From NCBI GenBank assembly GCA_019187105.1, contig JABAQM010000001.1, forward strand, positions 868,001 through 932,000: a DNA stretch of 64,000 bases, read 5' to 3'. This document shows, one piece after another, positions 50,489-57,976 of this stretch. The DNA is from Fimbriimonadaceae bacterium (GTDB taxonomy: Bacteria; Armatimonadota; Fimbriimonadia; Fimbriimonadales; Fimbriimonadaceae). The position numbers were made by a program, and so were the translations under genes. Under the pieces are notes generated by a model. It was not told the origin of the DNA, made no database searches, and was given only the letters and a program-made list of their open reading frames with translations. Position 1 is the stretch's first letter. Each line of letters opens with the position of its first letter.

Positions 50489-51625
50489 ATGAACAAGTTC
50501 TCCCTACCCCTGCTCGTCCTGGCCGCAAGCTTTACCGCCGCCATAACGACCGTTGTGGCCACGAACTGGTCCAAGAGACCCGAACCCAAGGTGGAAGCCA
50601 AAGGAAGTCGAATCCTGGATGAACCCGTCAGGCAGGTGGCCCTCGAGACCCTGCCCCAAGGCTTCGACTTCCGAGCCGCTGCCAAGAAGGTCATGCCAAG
50701 CGTTGTGAGCGTCGATACCTCTCGCGAAGGAATGACTTGGGAGGGCGATAGCGTGTTGCAGCAGATGAGCGAGGGCTCGGGCGTCGTTATCAGCTCCAGC
50801 GGATTCATCGTGACCAACAACCACGTCATCCAAGGCGCGGATGTGATCCAAGTCCACATGAGCGACGGCCGCTCCATGCGAGCGACCCTGATCGGCACCG
50901 ATCCCCGATCCGATCTAGCCGTCCTCAAGGTTCAGGCCGCCAACCTCACGCCCATCGAAATCGGCAAGAGCGGCACCCTCGAAGTTGGCGAATGGGTACT
51001 GGCTGTTGGCAATCCGCTCGGGTACGAGAACACCGTGAGCGTTGGCGTGGTCAGCAGTCTCGACCGCACCCTGCCTACCAATGGCCAATCCCTTTTGGTT
51101 CAGGCGATCCAAACGGACGCCGCCATCAATCAGGGAAACTCCGGCGGCGCTCTAACCAATTCGAAGGGCCAGCTCGTCGGAATCAACACTGCCATCGCTT
51201 CGAATAGCGGAGGCTCGGTCGGCATCGGCTTTGCCATCCCGATTGATCGGGCACGCCGCATCGTCGACGATATCATCGAGCACGGTCGCGTACGCTACGG
51301 CGTCATGGGGATCGAGCTGTTCCCGCGGTCAGGCCTCTTGCGCAACCAGCGGGTTCGATCCGAGCTGGCTGATCTCGTCCAGGCCGACCCGCCGCAGGAT
51401 GGCCTTCTCGTTCGCAGCTCTGCACGCGGAGGGCCTGCGTCGAGCGCCGGTATCGGTCAGTACGACATCTTGCTCAAGCTGGATGGGAAGCCCGTTACCG
51501 AGTGGATCGAGTTCGTCCGGTACATGATGGACAAGCGGCCGGGGGACAAGATGAAGGTGGAATATTGGTCCCGAGGCAAATCGAAGACGACGACCGTCAC
51601 GCTGGCTGACAGCGATTCCCGTTAA
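50489..51625 (+). CDS. HtrA/DegP-type serine protease with PDZ domain
   Basis: Membrane-anchored by an N-terminal helix (LPLLVLAASFTAAITTVVAT). The trypsin-like triad is His112 (TNNHVI), Asp142 (RSDLAVLKV) and Ser218 (GNSGGAL). A single PDZ domain follows from about residue 270 (GVMGIELF, then the GPASSAGIGQYDILLKLDGK repeat). At 378 residues it is shorter than DegP and close to DegS or DegQ with one PDZ. It degrades misfolded envelope proteins or acts in a stress cascade. AGAGGA precedes the ATG at 50489. Its stop shares TTAA with the convergent glycosylase gene. Confidence 0.93.
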   Translation: MNKFSLPLLVLAASFTAAITTVVATNWSKRPEPKVEAKGSRILDEPVRQVALETLPQGFDFRAAAKKVMPSVVSVDTSREGMTWEGDSVLQQMSEGSGVVISSSGFIVTNNHVIQGADVIQVHMSDGRSMRATLIGTDPRSDLAVLKVQAANLTPIEIGKSGTLEVGEWVLAVGNPLGYENTVSVGVVSSLDRTLPTNGQSLLVQAIQTDAAINQGNSGGALTNSKGQLVGINTAIASNSGGSVGIGFAIPIDRARRIVDDIIEHGRVRYGVMGIELFPRSGLLRNQRVRSELADLVQADPPQDGLLVRSSARGGPASSAGIGQYDILLKLDGKPVTEWIEFVRYMMDKRPGDKMKVEYWSRGKSKTTTVTLADSDSR

Positions 51626-52533
51626 GCGCGACCTTCCTCCAAGTCTTCCAGAGTCCGGGGCCAGTCGTCCTTCAATAGGCGAGATAGCGAGCGGTCGGCC
51701 AAGAGCCGGCCCTCGTTTTGACAGATCGCGCAATAATTCGTCTCGTTATCCGCGTAGCGAATCCGCTGAACCGGCTTGCCGCAGGCAATGCATGGCTGAC
51801 CAAAGCGACCATGGACGGCAAAATCAGGGCGAAACGCCGTGACCTCGCCGGGACCCGGAAACTTCTCGCCAAACTCGTCTCGCAGTTTGTCGATCCAATG
51901 CCGCAACGTGGACTGGGTTGCCTCATGCAGACGCTTCCACTCCTCCTCCGATAGGGACCTGGTTAGTCGTAGCGGCGAAAGCTTCGCGTGGAAGAGAATC
52001 TCGTCGGAGTAGGCGTTGCCAATGCCTGCCATCCGCTGTGGCTGCGTGATGGCCCGCTTGAGCGTACGGTTCTCCTCGCTGAGAATCTGCACAAACTGCT
52101 CCTCTGAGCAGCTCAGCGGATCGATACCGCCGGGATCATGGGATCGCAAATCCTCTTCCCCGCGAACCAGCCAGATGCCGGCCCGCTTCTTTGGCGCAAC
52201 CTCGGTCAGGACCAGGGTTCCAGCGTCAAACTCCCACGTCGCGAGACCGATCTTTCCGCCCGGCTTGAACATCCCCTTGCCAGGAGCTAACCAGCGAAGC
52301 CGGCCGGCGATCATGAGGTGGATCACGACCGCAAGCTCTGCCTCGAAACCGATCACGATTCGCTTCCCAAGCAGGCGAATTGCGACAACCTTCTTGCCGA
52401 CAAATTCCGAGGGCGCCGGCTCCACCGTCCGCAGGACGAACGGAGTCAACGTGCGAAACGACTTTAACGGCTGACCCAGGACGCGACGTTCGAGCTGTTC
52501 GACATAAACCGACAAGTCTGGAAGCTCAGGCAT
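51622..52533 (-). CDS. Fpg/Nei family DNA glycosylase
   Basis: A base-excision repair enzyme of 303 residues. The N-terminal Pro2 and Glu3 (MPELPDLSVYVEQL) are the catalytic residues. The H2TH domain and the C-terminal zinc finger (CIACGKPVQRIRYADNETNY, then CAIC) are complete. Position 6 is Asp (PELPD) where canonical Fpg has Glu (PELPE); this occurs in other divergent subgroups. The region GIGNAYSDEILFHAKLSPLR is the H2TH core. Substrate preference (oxidised purines or pyrimidines) is unclear. It shares TTAA with the HtrA gene stop. Confidence 0.9.
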   Translation of the reverse strand: MPELPDLSVYVEQLERRVLGQPLKSFRTLTPFVLRTVEPAPSEFVGKKVVAIRLLGKRIVIGFEAELAVVIHLMIAGRLRWLAPGKGMFKPGGKIGLATWEFDAGTLVLTEVAPKKRAGIWLVRGEEDLRSHDPGGIDPLSCSEEQFVQILSEENRTLKRAITQPQRMAGIGNAYSDEILFHAKLSPLRLTRSLSEEEWKRLHEATQSTLRHWIDKLRDEFGEKFPGPGEVTAFRPDFAVHGRFGQPCIACGKPVQRIRYADNETNYCAICQNEGRLLADRSLSRLLKDDWPRTLEDLEEGRA

Positions 52534-52542
52534 CGGACAGGG

Positions 52543-53946
52543 CTAGTGGTCGCAGTGAAGCGGTACGAAGCCGACGTTTCCGGCACTGCCGCCGCTTTCG
52601 CCGGCAAGTTTCTTGACCCGGCTAAGCATGTCGTCCAGGGACTTGCGGTCGTGCCACTTGCCACCTTGGAGGACACCGTGAATCTTCGTAGTGGCTTGGA
52701 TTGACTTCAAGGGGTCGGCCGACAGGAGGACCAGGTCGGCCACTTGCCCGGATTCGATCCGGCCAAGTTCCTTGTTGCCGACCAACTCAGCTGGACGAAC
52801 CGTTGCCGAACGCAAGGCTTCGATGGGACTGACGCCGCACTCGACCATCAAAGCAAGTTCGTCGTGGAGGCTGAATCCTGGCATACAGTAGGGATTGAGG
52901 CAGTCCGTACCCGCAAGCAGCTTGACCCCCTCCTTGGCGAGAATGCTCACCATCTTTCGGTCGATCGCGTAGCGACTCCTCGAAAGCGCCCAGTCCTCGT
53001 CTTCCCACTCCTTGAAGCGGAAGTCGGAATTTGGATCCCACATGCTGCGTATCGACCTCGGCATGTACTCGAGCCTCGCATCCTTGCCGAATGCGGGGTC
53101 GTTTAGATTCGCGATTGCCCGCAGCACCGTCAATGTCGGGCAGATCATCGTTCCGTTCTTCTTCAGGGTCTTCGCCAACTTCAGTGCGGCAGACTCGTCG
53201 AAAGTATTGAGCGCTCGACGCGCCGTCCTCCGGGAGTGCAGTCTCCGTTCCAGGGGAGTTGCCGAGCTGGCCAGGGGCGGGCTCCCGGAGCGCGCCGAAC
53301 ATTCGGCCAACATTCCCGTAAGATGCTCGATCGTCCTCTGTCCCGCCTCGCTCGCTTCGGAGACGGTAACGGCGGCGGGGACATGTCCCTCAAACCGGAG
53401 GCCCTGCTTCTTCGCTTCGTCGGCAATGGCGAAGTAAGCGTCGCGAGGTAGCAGCGAGTACACCTTGACGAAGTCCCATTTCTCAGCCTTGTGGCGCTCC
53501 ACCGCTTCCTTTCCTTCCGAGGCGGTTCCACAAGCGATCGATCCGGGCCAAATCGGCTTCGGCCCATCGACGATAGGGCCGGCGACTTCCAGGTTGGGAC
53601 CCACCAGTGCGCCAGAACTGATACTGTCTCGCCATGTCTTATGCATCGGCGCTCCAAACATCACGCGAACGCTGGTTACGCCGTTCGCCGTGAAGAGGGA
53701 TAGGAGGCGCTGATCGTACCAATGAATGTGGGCATCCCACAACCCCGGAATCAAGTACTTGCCCTTTCCGTCGATGGTCGTGGCGTCGCCGGGCGCTTTC
53801 AGCTTGCCTCCGACGGCCTGAATCTTGCCCGCCTGAACGAGTACCGTCTGGTCCTTGATCCACCGTCCGGAATCGATGTCAAGGACGTGGACGTGTGTAA
53901 TGGCGGTGATCGGCGCCATCACGGCGATCATCGTTGTGGCAAGCAT
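52543..53946 (-). CDS. Exported amidohydrolase (imidazolonepropionase-like)
   Basis: A 467-residue member of the amidohydrolase superfamily with a short N-terminal hydrophobic segment (MLATTMIAVMAPITAI). The metal motifs are LWDAHIHW (HxH), a later EGHV and a GTD near residue 375. The lysine of the metal bridge is probably in WDFVKVYS. The C-terminal strand after RPAELVGNKELGRIESGQVA is typical of the PHP-like/prolidase group. It would hydrolyse C-N bonds of peptides or cyclic amides outside the cell. The gene is divergent from leuC with about 43 bp between. Confidence 0.88.
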   Translation of the reverse strand: MLATTMIAVMAPITAITHVHVLDIDSGRWIKDQTVLVQAGKIQAVGGKLKAPGDATTIDGKGKYLIPGLWDAHIHWYDQRLLSLFTANGVTSVRVMFGAPMHKTWRDSISSGALVGPNLEVAGPIVDGPKPIWPGSIACGTASEGKEAVERHKAEKWDFVKVYSLLPRDAYFAIADEAKKQGLRFEGHVPAAVTVSEASEAGQRTIEHLTGMLAECSARSGSPPLASSATPLERRLHSRRTARRALNTFDESAALKLAKTLKKNGTMICPTLTVLRAIANLNDPAFGKDARLEYMPRSIRSMWDPNSDFRFKEWEDEDWALSRSRYAIDRKMVSILAKEGVKLLAGTDCLNPYCMPGFSLHDELALMVECGVSPIEALRSATVRPAELVGNKELGRIESGQVADLVLLSADPLKSIQATTKIHGVLQGGKWHDRKSLDDMLSRVKKLAGESGGSAGNVGFVPLHCDH

Positions 53947-53977
53947 GGCCCTATTCTAAACCACTTGATTTTCATGC

Positions 53978-53983
53978 TACATT
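53978..53983 (+). promoter_or_regulatory. -10-like hexamer 6 nt before leuC start
   Basis: TACATT lies six bases before the ATG at 53990, with no Shine-Dalgarno between. The only candidate -35 (TTCTAA, 53954-53959) is weak. The pattern fits a leaderless leuC transcript. Confidence 0.35.
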
Positions 53984-53989
53984 CGAATC

Positions 53990-55375
53990 ATGCCCTCGAC
54001 GCTTTTTGACAAGGTCTGGGATCGTCACGTCGTCGCCGATCTTGAGAACGGCGGCGTTCTGCTTTACATCGATCGCCATCTTGTTCACGAGGTCACCAGC
54101 CCGCAGGCCTTCGATGGACTTCGCGAACGCCATCGGCAGGTGCGTCGACCCGATTTGACGTTTGCCACCGTCGACCACAACGTGCCGACCGATGGCCGAC
54201 CGATCGACGAAACCACGCTCAGCGGCAAACAGCTCATAGCGCTAAGTCGAAACTGCCAGGAGTTTGGCGTTCCGCTTTTTGGATACGGCCACGAGAAACA
54301 GGGGATTGTCCACATCATCGGGCCACAACTGGGGATCACGCTTCCGGGACTGACGATCGTCTGCGGCGATAGCCATACCTCCACCCACGGCGCCTTCGGC
54401 GCCCTTGCCTTCGGCATTGGAACCACGGAAGTGGAGCATGTGCTCGCTACCCAAACCTTGCGCGCCCCGAAGAAGCCCAAATCGTTGGGGATCGAAGTTC
54501 GCGGCCGTCTGCAGCCCGGCGTAAGTGCCAAGGACATCATTCTCGCAATCATTCGCAAACTGGGTGCGGCTGGAGCGACCGGCCACGTCGCCGAATATCA
54601 CGGTGACGCTATACGCTCACTGCCGATGAGCGGGCGAATGACGATCTGCAACATGAGCATAGAAATGGGCGCCCGCGCCGGGATGGTTGCGCCCGACGAA
54701 ACCACCTTCGCCTATATCGCCGAGGGCGACCGGCCCTTCGCTCCCAAGGGCGACGAGCTTGAACGGCAAATCGCAGCCTGGCGAGAGTTGAAGACCGATG
54801 CGGGGGCCGATTTCGATCGGGAGGAATGCCTGGACGCCGATCGACTTGAGCCCCAGGTTTCCTGGGGGACAACCCCCGCTATGACGGTAGACATTGGCGG
54901 ATCGGTGCCAGACCCGAAGGATGCAGCCGAAGAACGAGCGATGATGTACATGGGTCTCTCACCGGGCCAGGCCATGCGAGATCTCGCCGTCAACACCGTG
55001 TTCATCGGTTCATGCACCAACGCCCGCATTGAGGACCTCCGTGAGGCGGCCACAATCGTTCGGGGTCGAAAGGCTGCCGACGGCGTCCGAGCCATGGTCG
55101 TTCCGGGCAGTGAGGCCGTTAAGAGACTGGCCGAACAGGAGGGACTTGACCGGGTCTTCAAGGATGCCGGCTTCGAATGGCACCATGCCGGCTGTTCGAT
55201 GTGCCTTGGCATGAATGGCGACATCCTTCGTCCCCAGCAGCGTAGCGCGAGTACGAGCAACCGCCCTTATGAGGGTCGCCAGGGCCCTGGCTCCCGCACG
55301 CACCTCGTCAGCCCTTTGACGGCGGCAGCAACCGCCCTCAGCGGAAAGTTTGCCGATCCGCGACAGTATCTGTAG
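53990..55375 (+). CDS. leuC: 3-isopropylmalate dehydratase large subunit
   Basis: LeuC isomerises 2-isopropylmalate to 3-isopropylmalate in leucine synthesis, with a [4Fe-4S] cluster. The cluster cysteines are in [14 protein letters not shown] and [29 protein letters not shown] and [14 protein letters not shown] are signatures. The length of 461 is normal. Many LeuC proteins have ERCASTSNRNFEGRQG where this one has [17 protein letters not shown]. LeuD does not follow, so the small subunit must be elsewhere. The downstream gene is a small GYF-like protein. Confidence 0.94.
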   Translation: MPSTLFDKVWDRHVVADLENGGVLLYIDRHLVHEVTSPQAFDGLRERHRQVRRPDLTFATVDHNVPTDGRPIDETTLSGKQLIALSRNCQEFGVPLFGYGHEKQGIVHIIGPQLGITLPGLTIVCGDSHTSTHGAFGALAFGIGTTEVEHVLATQTLRAPKKPKSLGIEVRGRLQPGVSAKDIILAIIRKLGAAGATGHVAEYHGDAIRSLPMSGRMTICNMSIEMGARAGMVAPDETTFAYIAEGDRPFAPKGDELERQIAAWRELKTDAGADFDREECLDADRLEPQVSWGTTPAMTVDIGGSVPDPKDAAEERAMMYMGLSPGQAMRDLAVNTVFIGSCTNARIEDLREAATIVRGRKAADGVRAMVVPGSEAVKRLAEQEGLDRVFKDAGFEWHHAGCSMCLGMNGDILRPQQRSASTSNRPYEGRQGPGSRTHLVSPLTAAATALSGKFADPRQYL

Positions 55376-55406
55376 CCTGCTTGCCCTCAAAACCGTCAAA
55401 TTGAGT

Positions 55407-55679
55407 ATGTGGGGATTGATTGGCCTTGTTAGGGATCGTTTCGGTCGCTGGGCGATCGACCGCGAAGGCATTCAGATTGGCTCCTATTCCGTTCGCGAAC
55501 TTCGCGAAATGCTAGATGAGGGAAAGATCGATGCGCATACGTGGCTCCGCCATGTCTACTCCAAGCGATTTTCGCTCGTTGGCGAAGTGTTGCTCTACAA
55601 CAGTTCTGCATCGCAAGAGGAGTTCGAAGCGTGGTTCCCCTTGCCGAAGCGACAGCTTGCGGATCGATACGCTCCATAA
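55407..55679 (+). CDS. Small GYF_2-like domain protein
   Basis: A 90-residue protein (start Met at 55407, 31 bp after leuC). The sequence WAIDREGIQIGSYSVRELRE, then MLDEGKIDAHTWLRHVYSKR, follows the GYF_2 (DUF4339) plan: a Trp-containing strand, Gly, a helix, and a loop before SLVGEVL. GYF_2 domains bind Pro-rich or membrane-protein partners. No transmembrane segment is visible. Its position after leuC may only reflect read-through. Confidence 0.65.
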   Translation: MWGLIGLVRDRFGRWAIDREGIQIGSYSVRELREMLDEGKIDAHTWLRHVYSKRFSLVGEVLLYNSSASQEEFEAWFPLPKRQLADRYAP

Positions 55680-55709
55680 CCGGCGTAACCCAGTACACTT
55701 AGGCAGCCG

Positions 55710-56624
55710 ATGTATCGTGTACTGCTGTATTACAAGTTCGTCCCCATTGACGATCCCGCAGCATTTGCCCTCGAACACGAAGCCCTTTGCCGCTCCCTTG
55801 GTCTGCTCGGGCGCATTCTCATTGCTCGTGAAGGCATCAACGGAACCGTCAGCGGCACCGTAGAAGCCTGCGACGCCTACATGACGTCGATGTGGGCCGA
55901 CCCGAAGCTTGCCAACCTTGAGTTCAAAGTCGAGGAGGCGAATGAGCACGCGTTCAAGAAGTTATTCATCCGCGTGCGGGACGAGATTATTACCCTCGGC
56001 ATGCCGCTGTCGTCCCCAGTCCACCAGCGAACCGGCGCCTATCTGAGTCCGCTCGAAGCAAAGGCGATGCTGGATCGGGACGACGTCGTGTTTCTGGACG
56101 GACGCAATCAGTACGAGAGCGAGCTCGGCCACTTTCGCGGCGCGATTTGCCCGCCAGTCGGCGCGTTCCGGGAGATCCCGAAGTGGATCGAAGAACATCG
56201 GGCCGACCTTGAGGATAAGCAGATCGTAACCTATTGCACCGGCGGCATCCGATGCGAAAAGCTCACGGCCTGGATGCTGGAGGCGGGTTTCGAGCACGTC
56301 TTCCAGGTTCGCGGTGGAATCGTCTGCTACGGCCAGGATCCCGATGTCCAAGGTGACGGCTTTGAGGGGGTCAATGTTGTCTTCGACGATCGAGTCGTCA
56401 CCCCTGTCGGCTCTAGGTCACGCCCCATCACCGCATGTCGGGAATGCGGTGCGCCATCCTCCAACTACGTCAACTGTGCAAACGTGGTCTGCAACGCGCG
56501 GATTATCCTGTGCGAGGCGTGCGAAATCGAAACCCAACGCTGTTGCTGTGAAGCGTGCCGTCAGGCGCCCACCCATCGCGAGAAGAACCAAAAGCTTCAG
56601 GTATCCGCCCCAAAAACGAAATAG
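55710..56624 (+). CDS. trhO: tRNA uridine-34 5-hydroxylase TrhO (YceA, rhodanese family)
   Basis: TrhO makes 5-hydroxyuridine at position 34 of some tRNAs. The order is an N-terminal acylphosphatase-like domain (MYRVLLYYKFVPIDDPAAFA, GRILIAREGINGTVSGT), then a rhodanese domain with the catalytic Cys in YCTGGIRCEK, then a Cys-rich C-terminal region (ACRECGAPSSNYVNC, CCCEACR) for metal binding. The 304 residues match the usual length. VFLDGRNQYESELGHFRGAI is the rhodanese entry motif. Confidence 0.93.
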   Translation: MYRVLLYYKFVPIDDPAAFALEHEALCRSLGLLGRILIAREGINGTVSGTVEACDAYMTSMWADPKLANLEFKVEEANEHAFKKLFIRVRDEIITLGMPLSSPVHQRTGAYLSPLEAKAMLDRDDVVFLDGRNQYESELGHFRGAICPPVGAFREIPKWIEEHRADLEDKQIVTYCTGGIRCEKLTAWMLEAGFEHVFQVRGGIVCYGQDPDVQGDGFEGVNVVFDDRVVTPVGSRSRPITACRECGAPSSNYVNCANVVCNARIILCEACEIETQRCCCEACRQAPTHREKNQKLQVSAPKTK

Positions 56625-56681
56625 CCCCGAGGCTTGGAGGACCCAGGGGGCTGATTTCTATCGATTTACCTTTTACTCTCA

Positions 56682-56758
56682 AGGTCCTCTTTCGAGGAGC
56701 CTATCATTCTCGTTCTCGAAAGTGATTGTATGACACCGGTAGATCACCGATAGGACCT
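56682..56758 (+). other. Nested inverted repeats: possible structured RNA in convergent intergenic region
   Basis: AGGTCCT (56682-56688) pairs with AGGACCT (56752-56758). Inside it CTTTCGAG (56689-56696) pairs with CTCGAAAG (56715-56722), and CGGT (56737-56740) pairs with ACCG (56746-56749). Together these can form a three-way junction. The region lies between the 3' ends of trhO and the cytochrome gene. Whether it is a small RNA, a 3' UTR element or a binding site is not known. Confidence 0.35.
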
Positions 56759-56770
56759 CTGACCTAGTTG

Positions 56771-56790
56771 GGTGTGACGTAGATCACACC
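56771..56790. promoter_or_regulatory. Perfect TGTGA-N6-TCACA palindrome
   Basis: GGTGTGA (56771-56777) and TCACACC (56784-56790) are perfect 7-bp inverted repeats with a 6-bp spacer. The core equals the E. coli CRP half-site pair, but it lies between two convergent 3' ends, so it may instead be the hairpin that ends one of the transcripts. GTAGATCAC within it (56779-56787) repeats at 56739-56747. Confidence 0.4.
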
Positions 56791-56814
56791 ATGGTCGTAA
56801 ATGGGACCAAAGAC

Positions 56815-57966
56815 CTACCGCTGGGGGTTTCGCAGATAGTCCGCCAAGGCTTCCAAAGTCGGTCTATCCAACTTGTTGAAGGCAGGCATGATCGTGTTCG
56901 GGCGCACCGACTTCGGATTGGCAATGAAGTTGACGTACCATTCGCGGTCAGGAAACTTCTTGTGCACGCCCGTTAGATCGGGACCGGCGATGCTCTTGCT
57001 GCCATCGATGCCGTGGCAGCCGCTGCATCCTTGTTCGGCAAAAGCCTTCCTGCCAAGCTCGGCGAGCACAGGGTCGATAGGCGCTGTAGCCAAGGCTCCT
57101 CCGCCGACCGCTCTTGGCGGATCCTGGCTCCCGGTTAGTGGCGCAAACGATCCCCCGAATCCCAGGCACGCGACGCCAAAAAACATCGCAAGCGTGATAA
57201 GCGACAGCCGATCGATGGCCATCGAGCCGTTTCGGTTGATCCACGGCAGCAGCACAACGAACGCGACAAGCAGTACCGGCACGACCGCCACGCCGAGCCA
57301 GCCGACGCCAACCTCGCTGAACATCCGCAGCAAGCTGTGGAGCGGCCACGTATACCACGCCGGCCGCGCATCATAGCTGGCGAAATCGGTCGCCTCCGCC
57401 CTTTCCCCAAAGGGTGGAGCTACCACTGCACCGAGCCCGATCAGAACGCCGAAGCCAAGAACCATGGTCCACCGTGCTGACCGCCCTCCATCGCGAAGTA
57501 CCTCCCTCAAGACGACAGCCGCGAGGACCGTAATGATAACGCCGAGCACCAAGTGCGACACCCACCAGGTGTCGAGCGATCTTTGGCCAAAATCCGATCC
57601 GCCACCCATCAGCTTCGCGACGCTGTTGCCGACGACAGGGACCTGGGCAGCCACCGCTGTTTCGATCGCCAGGGTTTGGGCATCGTGGCGGTCAAGCGGC
57701 AGTACCGTTCCTGTGACCTGTCCGGCCAGGGCAAGCACCCATAGTGCGACGATTCCGATCCACCGCAAAACGGGGCCGTTTCGATACTCACCAGTCCAGA
57801 TGCAGGCCGCTAGATGAATGACGCCGTGAAGAATCAGAGCGCCCGATGCGAGAGCGTGCACGGAGTCCGGTAGGAAGGCGCCCCTCATGTTTTGCGTCGA
57901 AAGGTAAGCGTTTTCGACGGTTGGTGCGTACTTACTCCAAATCGGCAGGGCCGATAGGACAACCAT
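56815..57966 (-). CDS. Cytochrome b N- and C-domain fused to a C-terminal cytochrome c
   Basis: About nine membrane helices are followed by a c-type domain. Residues near 40-130 follow the cytochrome b plan: a His-rich helix (ALASGALILHGVIHLAA), then GQVTGTVLPLDRHDAQTLAI and TWWVSHLVLGVIITVL. The later part (PAWYTWPLHSLLRMFSEVGV) recalls the cytochrome b C-domain or PetD. The C-terminal heme c site is CSGCH (in FAEQGCSGCHGIDGSKSIAG), with Met in TIMPAFNKL as likely axial ligand. Such fusions belong to alternative quinol-oxidising complexes. I start at ATG 57966; earlier starts would overlap the divergent cyclase gene. No Rieske gene is next to it. Confidence 0.85.
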   Translation of the reverse strand: MVVLSALPIWSKYAPTVENAYLSTQNMRGAFLPDSVHALASGALILHGVIHLAACIWTGEYRNGPVLRWIGIVALWVLALAGQVTGTVLPLDRHDAQTLAIETAVAAQVPVVGNSVAKLMGGGSDFGQRSLDTWWVSHLVLGVIITVLAAVVLREVLRDGGRSARWTMVLGFGVLIGLGAVVAPPFGERAEATDFASYDARPAWYTWPLHSLLRMFSEVGVGWLGVAVVPVLLVAFVVLLPWINRNGSMAIDRLSLITLAMFFGVACLGFGGSFAPLTGSQDPPRAVGGGALATAPIDPVLAELGRKAFAEQGCSGCHGIDGSKSIAGPDLTGVHKKFPDREWYVNFIANPKSVRPNTIMPAFNKLDRPTLEALADYLRNPQR

Positions 57967-57976
57967 AACCGCTTCG

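Noticed and set aside
56771-56790. Calling the TGTGA-N6-TCACA palindrome a functional CRP site
   Set aside because: It lies between two convergent 3' ends with no promoter next to it, so the match may be a hairpin or chance. It is kept only as a site to check.
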